In this document: one piece after another, positions 1 through 9,288 of the stretch
Layout of the letters: every line of letters starts with the position of its first letter
How positions within the stretch are numbered: the first letter of the stretch is position 1
Assembly (NCBI RefSeq): GCF_000332295.1
Contig: NZ_KB235930.1
Coordinates: 3,375,895 to 3,439,894 of the forward strand
Length of the DNA: 64,000 nucleotides
Source: Fortiea contorta PCC 7126
GTDB lineage: Bacteria; Cyanobacteriota; Cyanobacteriia; Cyanobacteriales; Nostocaceae
Direction of reading: 5' to 3'
The notes under the pieces: model-generated
Database searches by the model: none
What the model was told of the DNA's origin: nothing
Seen by the model: only the letters and a program-made list of their open reading frames with translations
Program-made: the position numbers and the translations under genes

Positions 1-2589
1 CCACCAATTAAATCATATCAAGGTGGTAGACAAAAGTTACTCCTTGACGCCAGCTTGAGTTATAAAATCAAACAATTCAGCCAGCAGCACGGTTGCACTT
101 TATTTATGACGCTGCTCTCTGCTTACGCAGTCTTACTCTATCGCCTCACCCATCAAGATGATATCACCATCGGCATCGCCTCCGCCGGACGTTCTCTTGA
201 AGGTAGCGAAACATTAGTTGGTTATTGTAGCCACATGCTACCCATACGCGGTCAGATTATCGGTGATGCAACATTCCTTGAACATCTCAAAACTTACAAA
301 AGTTTGTTGTTGGATGCTTACCAACACCAAGATTACCCTTTTGCTAAATTGATTGACAAGTTGGGAGTTAAGGCTGACGGTGGTACTTCTCCTCTAGTGA
401 ACGCTACCTTTAATCTGGAGCGTCCTGTAAATATTCCCCCAGTTTACGCTTTGGCGAGCAGCTTTTTACCTCAATCTATCAGTTTTGCTGACTACGATAT
501 CGGCTTAAATGTCACCGAGATTGATCATCAACTGCTGTTGGAATGCGACTATAATGCAGACTTGTTTGATGCTGCTACTATTGACCGCATCCTGTTACAT
601 TACCAAACCTTGTTGACCGGGATGATTACCAGCCCGCAAACGACTCTATCAGAATTATCCTTGTTGACTGCCAAAGAACGCCAGCAAATTCTGGTTGAGT
701 GGAATCATACCCAAACCAACTTTCCTCAACATCAATGCATTCATCAAATTTTTGCTCAACAAGCGCAATTAACTCCCAATGCTGTCGCTGTAGAATTTGG
801 TGAACAGAAACTCACCTATCGAGAGTTAAACAACCGCGCTAACCAGTTAGCTCATTTTCTCCAAAATTTAGGCGTCAAGCCAGAAGTTATCGTCGGAATT
901 TGCGTTGAACGTTCTCTAGAAATGTTAGTAGCGATGCTTGGTGTTTTAAAAGCTGGTGGTGCTTATCTACCCTTAGACCCAGCTTATCCGCAAGAACGCT
1001 TGACCCACATGCTATCTGATTCTCAAGCGTCGGTGTTACTCACCACTGCTGAACTAGCAAATCAACTACCGCCACACGCTGCAAAACTAGTCAAGCTAGA
1101 CACAGACTGGCAGATTATCTCTCGCAATCCTATCACGAATCCTGAAAGTTTTGTAGAGCCAAGCAACTTAGCTTATGTGATTTATACTTCCGGTTCTACC
1201 GGGAAATCCAAAGGCGTGCTGATTCCTCACAAAGCTGTAGTTAATCATAACTACGCTATCGCTAAAAATTATGAACTAAAAGCGAGCGATCGCGTCCTCC
1301 AATTTGCTAGCTTTAGTTTTGACGTTGCGGCTGAAGAAATCTTCCCTACTTGGTTGAGTGGTGCGACTTTAATACTGCGTCCTCAAGAAACGCTCGAACT
1401 CGCCGATTTTGTCGAATTTGTTAACCAAAAAGCATTAACAATTTTAAACTTACCCGTAGCCTACTGGCAAGAGTGGGTTTCGCAAATGCCTCAAATTAGT
1501 TGGACTGAGAATGTCCGCTTACTAATTGTCGGTAGCGACAGGGTACCACTAGAAAAGTTTATCACTTGGCAACAACAAGTAGGTAAAAATGTCAGTTGGC
1601 GCAATGCCTATGGCCCCACAGAAGCGACAATCACAGCTACAGTTTACGGTTCTCAATTGAGTATAGGACAAGAAACAGCCGCTGCACTATTTATCGGTCG
1701 TCCCATCGCTAACACCCAAATTTATATTCTCGACCAAAATTTGCAACCAGTACCAATTGGTGTCACGGGAGAATTGCATATTGGTGGTGATGGTTTAGCC
1801 AGAGGTTATCTCCACCGTCCAGAATTAACCGCCGAAAAATTCATTCCCGACCCCTTCAGCAATCAACCAAACGCCCGCTTATACAAAACAGGAGATTTAG
1901 CCCGTTACAAAAGCGATGGTACAATCGAGTTCATTGGTCGCATCGACCACCAAGTGAAAATTCGCGGTTTCCGAATTGAGTTAGGGGAAATTGAAGCAGC
2001 CCTGAGTCAACATGCACAAGTCAGGGAGTGTGTAGTTACCGCTAGCGATCGCCAACAACTACAAGCTTACATCGTTTTTCATCCACAACACAATCTCAAT
2101 AGCAGGGAACTACATCGCTACCTCAAAGAGAAATTACCTGAATATATGATTCCCGCTGCTTTCCTCCAAGTAGAAAGCATACCTCTCACCCCCAGCGGAA
2201 AAGTTGACCGTCTCACACTCAGCCATCAGGGCGTTTTGATCAATAATATTGAAACAAAAGTAGTTTCACCCCGCAACCCGATTGAGGAAATACTAGTTGC
2301 TATCTGGCTAGAAGTTTTGAACCTAAAACAAATTGGTATCCATGATAACTTCTTTGAAATCGGCGGAAATTCTCTACTAGCAATGCAACTTATCAATCAG
2401 GTAAACGCAGCCTTCTCCACCAACATCCCCTTGCGGAGCTTATTTCAATGCTCAACCATCGCGGAAATGGGAGAAATAGTCGAAGCCCACACAATGGACA
2501 AAATACAAGAAGATACCCTAGAACAAATATTAGCAGAAGTTGACGAATTGATGGATACAGAAATTGAACAATTGCTTGGCGACTTTTAA
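1..2589 (+). CDS. Nonribosomal peptide synthetase, C-terminal module (C-A-PCP), 5' end outside window
   Basis: The frame is open from the first base, so the gene begins upstream. The first ~220 residues are the C-terminal half of a condensation domain. An adenylation domain follows, with its core motifs in order: LTYREL, LKAGGAYLPLDP, YTSGSTGKSKG, NAYGPTE, GELHIGG, YKTGDLARY, and SGKVDR at its end. It activates one amino acid as the adenylate. A carrier domain with DNFFEIGGNSLLAMQL (phosphopantetheinyl Ser) follows. My alignment to GrsA gives pocket residues D-V-E-N-L-V-A-I-T; I do not assign a substrate. There is no thioesterase or reductase domain. The protein ends in an acidic helix (EQILAEVDELMDTEIEQLL) that resembles a docking tail. 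The next gene is unrelated, so release or the next module lies elsewhere. Confidence 0.95.
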   Translation, partial: PPIKSYQGGRQKLLLDASLSYKIKQFSQQHGCTLFMTLLSAYAVLLYRLTHQDDITIGIASAGRSLEGSETLVGYCSHMLPIRGQIIGDATFLEHLKTYKSLLLDAYQHQDYPFAKLIDKLGVKADGGTSPLVNATFNLERPVNIPPVYALASSFLPQSISFADYDIGLNVTEIDHQLLLECDYNADLFDAATIDRILLHYQTLLTGMITSPQTTLSELSLLTAKERQQILVEWNHTQTNFPQHQCIHQIFAQQAQLTPNAVAVEFGEQKLTYRELNNRANQLAHFLQNLGVKPEVIVGICVERSLEMLVAMLGVLKAGGAYLPLDPAYPQERLTHMLSDSQASVLLTTAELANQLPPHAAKLVKLDTDWQIISRNPITNPESFVEPSNLAYVIYTSGSTGKSKGVLIPHKAVVNHNYAIAKNYELKASDRVLQFASFSFDVAAEEIFPTWLSGATLILRPQETLELADFVEFVNQKALTILNLPVAYWQEWVSQMPQISWTENVRLLIVGSDRVPLEKFITWQQQVGKNVSWRNAYGPTEATITATVYGSQLSIGQETAAALFIGRPIANTQIYILDQNLQPVPIGVTGELHIGGDGLARGYLHRPELTAEKFIPDPFSNQPNARLYKTGDLARYKSDGTIEFIGRIDHQVKIRGFRIELGEIEAALSQHAQVRECVVTASDRQQLQAYIVFHPQHNLNSRELHRYLKEKLPEYMIPAAFLQVESIPLTPSGKVDRLTLSHQGVLINNIETKVVSPRNPIEEILVAIWLEVLNLKQIGIHDNFFEIGGNSLLAMQLINQVNAAFSTNIPLRSLFQCSTIAEMGEIVEAHTMDKIQEDTLEQILAEVDELMDTEIEQLLGDF

Positions 2590-2685
2590 ATCTTCTCAGA
2601 GAACGACAAAAAGCAAATTTTGATTCGTTCTCTGAACTGGCGATTCTTCATCTAGAAATTCTGATAATTTTATTAGTGTCATAAA

Positions 2686-3090
2686 GTGATAAAAATTTAC
2701 ATGTCTTGTGCTGCTGTACTCGGATTTATTGCTAGTTTACTGACTAACAATACTAGTACTGCTCACGAAATTGCACAAACTGCTAGAGTTGAAAATTTTG
2801 TCGCTAGGGGTACAGAACCATTTTGGAATCTTACTCTCAGCAAGAGTGGAATCATCTATTCTGTACCAGATGGCAAAAAGCAAACTTTCCCCTACGTTAC
2901 ACCTCTAGCTGCAAGCGGACGTACAGCTGACTTTGTGAGAGTATACCAATTTAGAGGTAGAGGCAACAATACCTTAATTATTAAGAAAGTTAATACTTGT
3001 AGTGACGGTATGTCAGACCAAAATTATCCTTACTCAGCAACTCTCATTTTGGGTAATCAGGTTTTAGAAGGTTGCGCTGAGAAAAAATGA
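2686..3090 (+). CDS. Small exported protein, COG3650-like (GTEPFW motif)
   Basis: A 134-residue protein with a hydrophobic N-terminal segment (roughly residues 5-20) suggesting export. The mature part holds GTEPFW near residue 43 and a C-terminal Cys pair (NTCSDGMSD and EGCAEK) that could form a disulfide. This resembles the COG3650 group of small secreted or lipoprotein-like proteins of unknown function. The start is GTG at 2686; an in-frame ATG lies at 2701, still before the hydrophobic segment, and is a fair alternative. It stands alone between the NRPS gene and a convergent gene. No function can be assigned. Confidence 0.7.
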   Translation: MIKIYMSCAAVLGFIASLLTNNTSTAHEIAQTARVENFVARGTEPFWNLTLSKSGIIYSVPDGKKQTFPYVTPLAASGRTADFVRVYQFRGRGNNTLIIKKVNTCSDGMSDQNYPYSATLILGNQVLEGCAEKK

Positions 3091-3136
3091 CGCCTCAAAT
3101 TTGTGTAGATCAAGACAAAATCTGATAGTTTTGTGT

Positions 3137-3161
3137 AAAGGCGTTGGCAAGCAACGTCTTT
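3137..3161. terminator. Hairpin terminator between convergent genes
   Basis: A 10-bp stem (AAAGGCGTTG / CAACGTCTTT, one G-U pair) closes a 5-nt loop and is followed by TATTATT. It lies between the 3' ends of two convergent genes and could serve either direction. Confidence 0.65.
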
Positions 3162-3216
3162 ATTATTAACACTGTACTAATTTTCATAATTGGCATAACT
3201 GCTTAACTCACTTTCC

Positions 3217-3606
3217 CTACTGCTCCTTAGCAGAATAAGTATAAAAGTTATTAAATGCTCCCACCGTCTCAAATTTGTAAGATGGTATTCCAGAATTGAG
3301 CTTTAAATCTGTACTGTAAATACTAAAAATCAGAAAATCTTGCTGCTTCGTTGTCCCCGCAATAATTCCTCGCATTTGTGGACTGACTGACTCAACTACT
3401 TTCTCGCACTTAAAATTGATTAAGCTTTCGATAAATCCTTGAGTTTTTTTACAAACGTCAGTTTTTAAGTATTCTGTCAGCCGTTGCACGGCATAATCTT
3501 CATATTCAGCCTGACTAGGATTTGTTCTGGCCATTGTTACTCCTAGAATGGCTAGTGCTGCTACTCCCAGATATGTGATGATGGTCGAGGCTTTCATGTT
3601 TGCCAA
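3217..3606 (-). CDS. DUF4359 family exported protein
   Basis: A 129-residue protein with an N-terminal hydrophobic segment (about residues 8-26), then the conserved cyanobacterial segment beginning TNPSQAEYEDYAVQRLTEYL. Two or three cysteines (DVCKK, FKCEK) may form a disulfide. The pattern fits DUF4359, a family of small cyanobacterial proteins of unknown role. A second ATG three codons in (MKAST) is an equally likely start. The gene is convergent with the COG3650-like gene and is separated from it by a hairpin terminator. Confidence 0.75.
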   Translation of the reverse strand: MANMKASTIITYLGVAALAILGVTMARTNPSQAEYEDYAVQRLTEYLKTDVCKKTQGFIESLINFKCEKVVESVSPQMRGIIAGTTKQQDFLIFSIYSTDLKLNSGIPSYKFETVGAFNNFYTYSAKEQ

Positions 3607-3720
3607 TTATAATTCGCTGTAATCATTAGACTGCAAAGACTCGAGATTAACTGAGTCCGTTCCTACAAAAAAACTTTTGTCAAGTCTCGCAAAAGCTGCT
3701 ATGATAGGAATTGTCCTACG

Positions 3721-3793
3721 GCGAGCGTAGCCAAGTGGTTAAGGCAGTGGTTTGTGGTACCACCATTCGTGGGTTCAAGTCCCATCGTTCGCC
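3721..3793 (+). tRNA. tRNA-His (GTG)
   Basis: A full cloverleaf is visible. The acceptor GCGAGCG pairs with CGTTCGC. The anticodon stem GTGGT/ACCAC holds loop TTGTGGT with anticodon GTG, and the T arm is GTGGG-TTCAAGT-CCCAT. A G at 3720 faces the C discriminator at 3793, the G-1:C73 pair that identifies histidine tRNAs. CCA is not encoded. Confidence 0.96.
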
Positions 3794-4065
3794 CTCTCTC
3801 AGTATTAACAGTACAAGTTAAAAGCTATTTAGCACAAAGGAATTAGGGCTTCGTAGAAATACCCAAGGATTACACCAGTTTGATAGTGAATATACTGAAT
3901 CATATCAGATTGCACATACAAACTTGATTGCATCTGGGTAAGCTTCGCATTAACCCTTGCCCAAAATTATCGTTGTTGATTGATAAAATGAATTTTGCCG
4001 CACAGAAAAGCCAGCCAACCTCCTGCTGGTGTTTCCCGTATTGGGAATGAAGTATCAAATGTTAT

Positions 4066-6273
4066 TTAAGCGAATTCGTAGCGGTTTTTACCCAGGTGTT
4101 TGGCACGATACATCGCATGATCAGCTTGTTTAACCAAAGCTTCACTATCTTTACTATTAATTGGATAAACGCTGATACCAATACTAGCAGAGACTTTAGT
4201 GGTATATCCATCTAACACGATTGGCTCTGTAATTGTACCCAAAATTTTTTCAGCAACTTTTGCAGCCACTTGAATGTTGGGAATTGCTCGTAAAATCACT
4301 GTAAATTCATCACCTCCCAAACGAGAAACAGTATCACTACCACGGAGAGAATTACTGAGGCGCTGGGCAACAGTCACAAGTAGGCGATCGCCTAATTCAT
4401 GTCCTAGGGTATCATTAACTTGCTTAAAGCCATCTAAATCAATAAATAACAGTCCCAGCAATAAATTATTGCTCTGGGCCCAATGTAAAGATTCATACAG
4501 TTGTTCAGCAAAAAACTTGCGGTTGGATAAACCGGTCAAGGGGTCATGGTACGCGAGATAGCGCATGTGGTCTTCCTTACGCTTCAATTCATAATTGGAG
4601 CGATACAAATCAGCCGCAGTGCGCTTGAGTTGTTCTTCCATCAACTTTCTTTCAGTAATATCACGTATAACACCAACTAAAAAGTAATTACCAGCAGCAT
4701 CTTTGTGGAGCGATCGCTTAGTAGCAATTAAATGAATTTTCCCATGAACATCAGTAAATTCCTCTTCATTTTCCTGGGGTTGTTGAGTCAAGAAAGTAAG
4801 CTCGTCTTGTTGTCGAAACACATCAGCTTGGTTTTTTGGGAAAAAATCATAGTCTGACTTCTCAATTAAAGATTCATGAGAATAACCAATCAATTGACAA
4901 TATGCCTCATTTAACACAATCCATTGATGTTGCCCATTTTTCACAAAAATGGGGTCAGGGATGGTGTTAATCACTTGATGCAAAAATTCTTTAGAGCGTT
5001 TCAACTCTTCTTGCGTATAGACAATGTAATAAATAATCAAAATAGCTGCACCCGCAAAAGCCAGCAGGGATGGAATCACGGGTATCCACGAACCGGACAA
5101 AAACGCCCAGTAAGCACTCAAACATAGAAACAAGCCCCAAAACAGGATAGCCAAGAGCACCCGTGTGGGATGGCGGATGCGCCAACTCGTAATGGCTCCC
5201 AAATAAGACCAAGCAAAAATCCACAAGTATTCTAGTACTTTAGGCCAGGCTCTGAGTAAAGGTCTACCCTCCAGAGCAGCAGCAACTAACTCGTCAATAA
5301 AATAAGCTTGTAGTTCAATACCAGCAACAGGTTTAGCTGTACCCATGAGCCGACTAGAATGAGGAATAAATACAAAATCTTGGAGACTGGGAGCAGTGGA
5401 ACCAATGAGGACAATGCGATTCCTAATCCAACTTTTTGGTATCCTATTTGCTAGTAAATCTCTCATTGATACATGGCGATAAACACACGGTTCTGTAGAC
5501 GCACTTCGGCAAAGGGGTTTGGGAAAGTTTGATAAAATTTGATAGCCCCTAGCGTCAGCTCCTACATAAGCGCCGTCTGTAGAGCGAAACCGAGTAAAAA
5601 CAGCCTTTCCCAACTGCAAATACTCAGGATTACTAGCTGCTGTTTTGGGAACAATATCGTGTGACTTCAAGTACAGTAAAGCTAGCTTCAAAGCAAAACT
5701 TTCGTGCGCCTGATTATTAATGTGCCAATACAACAAACTCCGACGGATTTTGCCATCAGGATCATATAAAACATTATTAAAACCCACTTGATCTAGCTGA
5801 TTGAGCACTGGTGGAGGTGATACGTTGGTGTTTTTGTTATTTGCGAGTTGTTCAATCCCAATCAAATTTGGTGTCGTTCTATACACCTTAACTAAATCTT
5901 GATAACCAGGCTCCACTGGTAAATCTCGGTAAATATCTAAGCCGATAGCGCTGGGATTCTGGTCTTTTAACTTTTGCAAGAGTTGAGCAATCACACGATC
6001 CGGAATCGGCCAAGAGCCAACTTCTCGCAAAGAAGCCTCATCAATTGATACAATAGTAATACGTTCTTTTGCTGCTTCATGTGGACGTAAGCGAAACAAT
6101 TGATCCAAAGCTGCTAACTCTAAAGACTGTAATAAACCAATAGAGCGTAAAAGCAGGACGCAGACTGCAACACTAGCAGCAGTCATCAATTCCCTATGTC
6201 CTCGACCAAGCGATTGCTTCAGTCCAAAAATGAACTTTACAAGATGCTTGCCTAGCTGCTTACTCATTCCCAT
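4066..6273 (-). CDS. CHASE2-PAS-GGDEF diguanylate cyclase
   Basis: A 735-residue membrane sensor. One N-terminal TM segment (about 28-46) is followed by an extracytoplasmic CHASE2 domain (to about 330), containing ITIVSIDEASL and RIVLIGSTAPSL. Three closely spaced TM helices follow (about 340-420), then a PAS domain (about 430-550) and a GGDEF domain. The catalytic signature RLGGDEF is intact and is preceded by an RGSD inhibitory site five residues upstream. It should therefore make cyclic di-GMP and be feedback inhibited. The ligand of the CHASE2 domain is unknown. It is flanked by noncoding DNA and is probably monocistronic. Confidence 0.95.
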   Translation of the reverse strand: MGMSKQLGKHLVKFIFGLKQSLGRGHRELMTAASVAVCVLLLRSIGLLQSLELAALDQLFRLRPHEAAKERITIVSIDEASLREVGSWPIPDRVIAQLLQKLKDQNPSAIGLDIYRDLPVEPGYQDLVKVYRTTPNLIGIEQLANNKNTNVSPPPVLNQLDQVGFNNVLYDPDGKIRRSLLYWHINNQAHESFALKLALLYLKSHDIVPKTAASNPEYLQLGKAVFTRFRSTDGAYVGADARGYQILSNFPKPLCRSASTEPCVYRHVSMRDLLANRIPKSWIRNRIVLIGSTAPSLQDFVFIPHSSRLMGTAKPVAGIELQAYFIDELVAAALEGRPLLRAWPKVLEYLWIFAWSYLGAITSWRIRHPTRVLLAILFWGLFLCLSAYWAFLSGSWIPVIPSLLAFAGAAILIIYYIVYTQEELKRSKEFLHQVINTIPDPIFVKNGQHQWIVLNEAYCQLIGYSHESLIEKSDYDFFPKNQADVFRQQDELTFLTQQPQENEEEFTDVHGKIHLIATKRSLHKDAAGNYFLVGVIRDITERKLMEEQLKRTAADLYRSNYELKRKEDHMRYLAYHDPLTGLSNRKFFAEQLYESLHWAQSNNLLLGLLFIDLDGFKQVNDTLGHELGDRLLVTVAQRLSNSLRGSDTVSRLGGDEFTVILRAIPNIQVAAKVAEKILGTITEPIVLDGYTTKVSASIGISVYPINSKDSEALVKQADHAMYRAKHLGKNRYEFA

Positions 6274-6609
6274 TACCTAGTAGGGAGATATTTATTTGCC
6301 GTAGCTAAAACTAAGTAGTGCGTATACCCTACACGCCAGTCTGGTTCTCTTGTCAAAAACTTTGACTCAGTTTAAGGTTCCTGCAAACGAATTTAGGTAG
6401 TTTCTGAGTATTAATTTTCATAATCATTCATGATTCGCTCCCGTAACAAGTGATACTTTCGTGGCTAGTAGTACAAGTTAAGTATAAATATTGTTTAGTC
6501 ACAACAGAAGTGTATGAATAGGTTTATCGGTGGTGAGTTTAACCTCAAACCTTCACCCTCAATATTTTTATCATTTTAGTTGGACAATTCCTCTTCACCA
6601 AAACAAAAG
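6274..6609. other. Intergenic region, no gene seen
   Basis: This AT-rich stretch holds the upstream region of the diguanylate cyclase gene. I see no open frame with a ribosome site and no RNA gene in it. Confidence 0.5.
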
Positions 6610-6651
6610 AGTCAACCGGAAGCAGATTTAGTTCTGCACTACCAGTTGACT
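6610..6651 (-). terminator. Two-part hairpin terminator downstream of VKOR gene
   Basis: An outer stem (AGTCAAC / GTTGACT) encloses an inner stem (GCAGA / TCTGC). Read on the minus strand it is followed by a T-rich run (CTCTTTTGTTTTG), as expected for termination of the gene ending at 6676. Confidence 0.6.
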
Positions 6652-6675
6652 CCCACAATAATTTTGCCTCCTTTA

Positions 6676-7662
6676 TTACTTGAAATACTTAAAGTTGCGG
6701 GGGCCTTTGTAATCAGAAACTTTTGCTAATTCCTCTAGATTTTGCACACCACTATAACTTTTACCATTAATGATCCAAGTGGGAAACCCTTGTATTTTCG
6801 CTGCTTGACATACTTCTGGTTTAGCATTGAGTCCGCCAGGAGCGCACTCTACTTTCACATTTTCATCAATAATCTGTTCTGCTTCTCGACCAAAAAGCAG
6901 CTTCTGTTCATGACAATGAGGACACCAATAAGCGCTGTATTCTTTAGCACCTACTTGAGCCAAATGACGCGCTAAAGCTGTTTCCGCTTCACCGGAAGTT
7001 GTGGTAACTTGCCAACCAATTCCTGGTTGAGGATCGGCTTTAGGAACGAAGCTAATTTTTTCGGGTTTTCCCGGAGTTGAGTCAGCGATACCACTGGGTT
7101 GATTCACACTGGCATAAACACCCAAAGTCCCGATCAGTGTTACCATCCCCACAATAATAGCGGTAAAAAGAATTTGTCCAATATCATCCCAAGGGCGACC
7201 AATAATCGTCAGCACCAACAAACTAAAGGAGAAGAAGGCCGAACCAATACAGTAAGGACAAAGGGCTTGAATTTGAAAAGCCAGCAAGTACATCAGATAA
7301 CCGCTAAACACAGACATAGCGATCGCTCCTACTAACAGCAACCACCATGTGTTATTTTCTAGTTGTTTGCGGCTATTATTATCCCCTAGCGGTAATACTA
7401 AGGGAGCTAAAGCCAAGATTACCATACCAACGTATGCCAAAAACCCAAACAAGGCTAATGGCTGACCCAAAACTGTAGCCCAAGGACTAGCAAGTACATC
7501 ATTGCAACCTTTGACACCAGCCTGCGCCACACAAGCTGCACTACCTCCTGTCAGCTTTTCCACAGTGAGATAGCCCGTAATTAAGGCACCAAAGCCAGCA
7601 ACACCGGCAATTAGTGGGCGCGACCATTTATGAATCCAAGGAGTAGAGCGGCGGCGAATCAT
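6676..7662 (-). CDS. VKOR-thioredoxin fusion (disulfide-forming oxidoreductase)
   Basis: A 328-residue fusion. The membrane part (residues ~15-185, about five TM helices) is a bacterial vitamin K epoxide reductase domain with the loop cysteines C44 and C53 and the quinone-site motif CPYC (135-138). The soluble part carries a thioredoxin-like motif CPHC (247-250), a second Cys pair (C273, C285) and the cis-Pro segment QGFPTWIING. In cyanobacterial homologues electrons pass from substrate thiols to the Trx domain, then VKOR, then quinone, so disulfides form in the lumen or periplasm. Every redox cysteine of that relay is present. It is probably transcribed alone; a terminator-like hairpin follows. 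Confidence 0.95.
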   Translation of the reverse strand: MIRRRSTPWIHKWSRPLIAGVAGFGALITGYLTVEKLTGGSAACVAQAGVKGCNDVLASPWATVLGQPLALFGFLAYVGMVILALAPLVLPLGDNNSRKQLENNTWWLLLVGAIAMSVFSGYLMYLLAFQIQALCPYCIGSAFFSFSLLVLTIIGRPWDDIGQILFTAIIVGMVTLIGTLGVYASVNQPSGIADSTPGKPEKISFVPKADPQPGIGWQVTTTSGEAETALARHLAQVGAKEYSAYWCPHCHEQKLLFGREAEQIIDENVKVECAPGGLNAKPEVCQAAKIQGFPTWIINGKSYSGVQNLEELAKVSDYKGPRNFKYFK

Positions 7663-7723
7663 AAACTGTTATTGGGGAATGAGGTATTGGGAATGGGGCA
7701 TTTTCCATCCCCTATTCGCTGTT

Positions 7724-8572
7724 TTAAGAATGTAAACTTACTGAAGGAATTGATTTAGTTTCACCTTTAGAGTTCCAACTCCGGTGGGCAGCTTCGACAA
7801 ATTGACTCACACGAATGGGGTCAATTGGTTGCTCTATCCGTCCGTGGCGCTTCAAGGAACTGGAAACAATCACACCATTTGCTGCCTGCATCAGTGTAGC
7901 AACATTTTCCCAATTCGCCCCACTACCGATAAATACTGGGGTGTCACCTGCCGAGCCGCTGCCTAATTCCAAATCTTCCACGCTAGGAGGATCACCAGTC
8001 GCCCAGCCAGACAAAATCACCGCATCGGCTAAACCCCGCTCAATTGTGTCTTTGACGGCGACTGTGAGATTGGGCGAACTCAAAGGACGGGCGTGCTTCA
8101 CCAAGACATCAGCAAAGATTTTAATATCACTGCCTAATTCCCGGCGATAACGCAGGAGTTGATGGGCTTCTCCCTCGATTAGCCCTTGGTCGGTGGCCAT
8201 AACTCCTGTCAAGACATTGACACGAATAAATTGGGCACGCACGCAGCTAGCGATCGCCATGGCGCTATGACCATCATTCCGCAAAACGTTTAAGCCCACA
8301 GGCAAAGTGATTAAATTTTGGATGCGCTGCACCACCACAGTCATCGCACTCACAACCGCCGGATTCACTTGATTTTTAGTAAACGGCGCGTCGAAAAAAT
8401 TTTCGACAATAATACCGTCAACTCCGCCACTTGCCAAGGCTGTTGCTTCTTGTTCGGCACGGTCAATTACTGCTTTTAAACTGCCTCCCCAACGGGGTGA
8501 GGTAGGCAATGGTAATAAATGAACCACACCAATAATCGGTGTTTGAGTTTTAAATAGCTGATATAAGTCCAC
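7724..8572 (-). CDS. btpA: BtpA family protein (photosystem I accumulation)
   Basis: A TIM-barrel-like protein with the family start VDLYQLFKTQTPIIGVVHL, then LPTSPRWGGS, VDGIIVENFFDAPF and a C-terminal phosphate-loop-like GSGANWENV. In Synechocystis the BtpA family is needed for stable photosystem I reaction-centre proteins, acting peripherally on the thylakoid. I chose GTG at 8572, which gives the usual N-terminus. The frame stays open to a TTG at 8599, which would add nine residues but has no clear ribosome site. Family assignment is firm; molecular activity is not known. It is separated from the VKOR gene by about 60 bp and may be co-transcribed with it. Confidence 0.9.
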   Translation of the reverse strand: MDLYQLFKTQTPIIGVVHLLPLPTSPRWGGSLKAVIDRAEQEATALASGGVDGIIVENFFDAPFTKNQVNPAVVSAMTVVVQRIQNLITLPVGLNVLRNDGHSAMAIASCVRAQFIRVNVLTGVMATDQGLIEGEAHQLLRYRRELGSDIKIFADVLVKHARPLSSPNLTVAVKDTIERGLADAVILSGWATGDPPSVEDLELGSGSAGDTPVFIGSGANWENVATLMQAANGVIVSSSLKRHGRIEQPIDPIRVSQFVEAAHRSWNSKGETKSIPSVSLHS

Positions 8573-9288
8573 GTCTTTCAATCCGCTGCACAAAGTCAAC
8601 AGTCCAAGAGTCTACAGTCAATCGCAGGCTGAAGTATTAAGTATGAAGTATGAAACCACGTCTAGATTAACTTGTTATGACCCTTGTCTTTTGATTCTCA
8701 AATTTTCCCTAACCAGTGAAATGCACTCTCTGCTAGCTAGTTTATTGCCTCCTCCCTAGGATGGAAATTGGCGTCAAACATCCCATAAGATATGTTAAGA
8801 TAGATCTTGGCTACAAGAGGAGTTTGCCACTCACAAGACACGAGGCAGCTTCCCGTGGTTTAGGCATCTCGCCCGTGCATAGTCGCAGGCACAGTCTGAG
8901 CGGAGGGTTAGCATTACTGCTTGATTGGGCGTAGTCGCAAGTGCGATTTCCCTGAGGGTAGCGACTTCTCACAACAAGCCCTTTGGGCGGCTTCCCGATG
9001 GGTAAATTAACAACGCACACGCTGCGGTAGTGTAAAATACCAAAAGGTGAATTGTTAAAAAATATCACAAGTGTCAAAAATACTCAAAGACACTTGGTTT
9101 TCCATTGGGAAAACAAACTAATACAAGCATCATAACATGACCATTAATTCATGAGGGTCGAGAGTAAATAACAGTTGCTCATGGTAATTTTTCACCTGAC
9201 AGCTGTTTAGCTAGGGGTGCGGATCACAGTAGAGCGAGGTAAGCACTATTTGTGTGTAACGACAAAAAAATGCAGATTTTTTCAAAAT
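8573..9288. other. Intergenic region with GC-richer repeat-like block
   Basis: About 700 bp without a convincing gene. A block near 8835-9020 is richer in GC than its flanks and holds short inverted repeats (AGTCGC at 8933-8938 with GCGACT at 8961-8966). It looks like a degenerate interspersed repeat. An 88-codon minus-strand frame across it has no ribosome site or family resemblance, so I do not call it. Confidence 0.5.

Noticed and set aside
8811-9077. 88-codon minus-strand frame upstream of rimO
   Set aside because: It lies on a GC-richer repeat-like block, has no ribosome site and no protein-like pattern.
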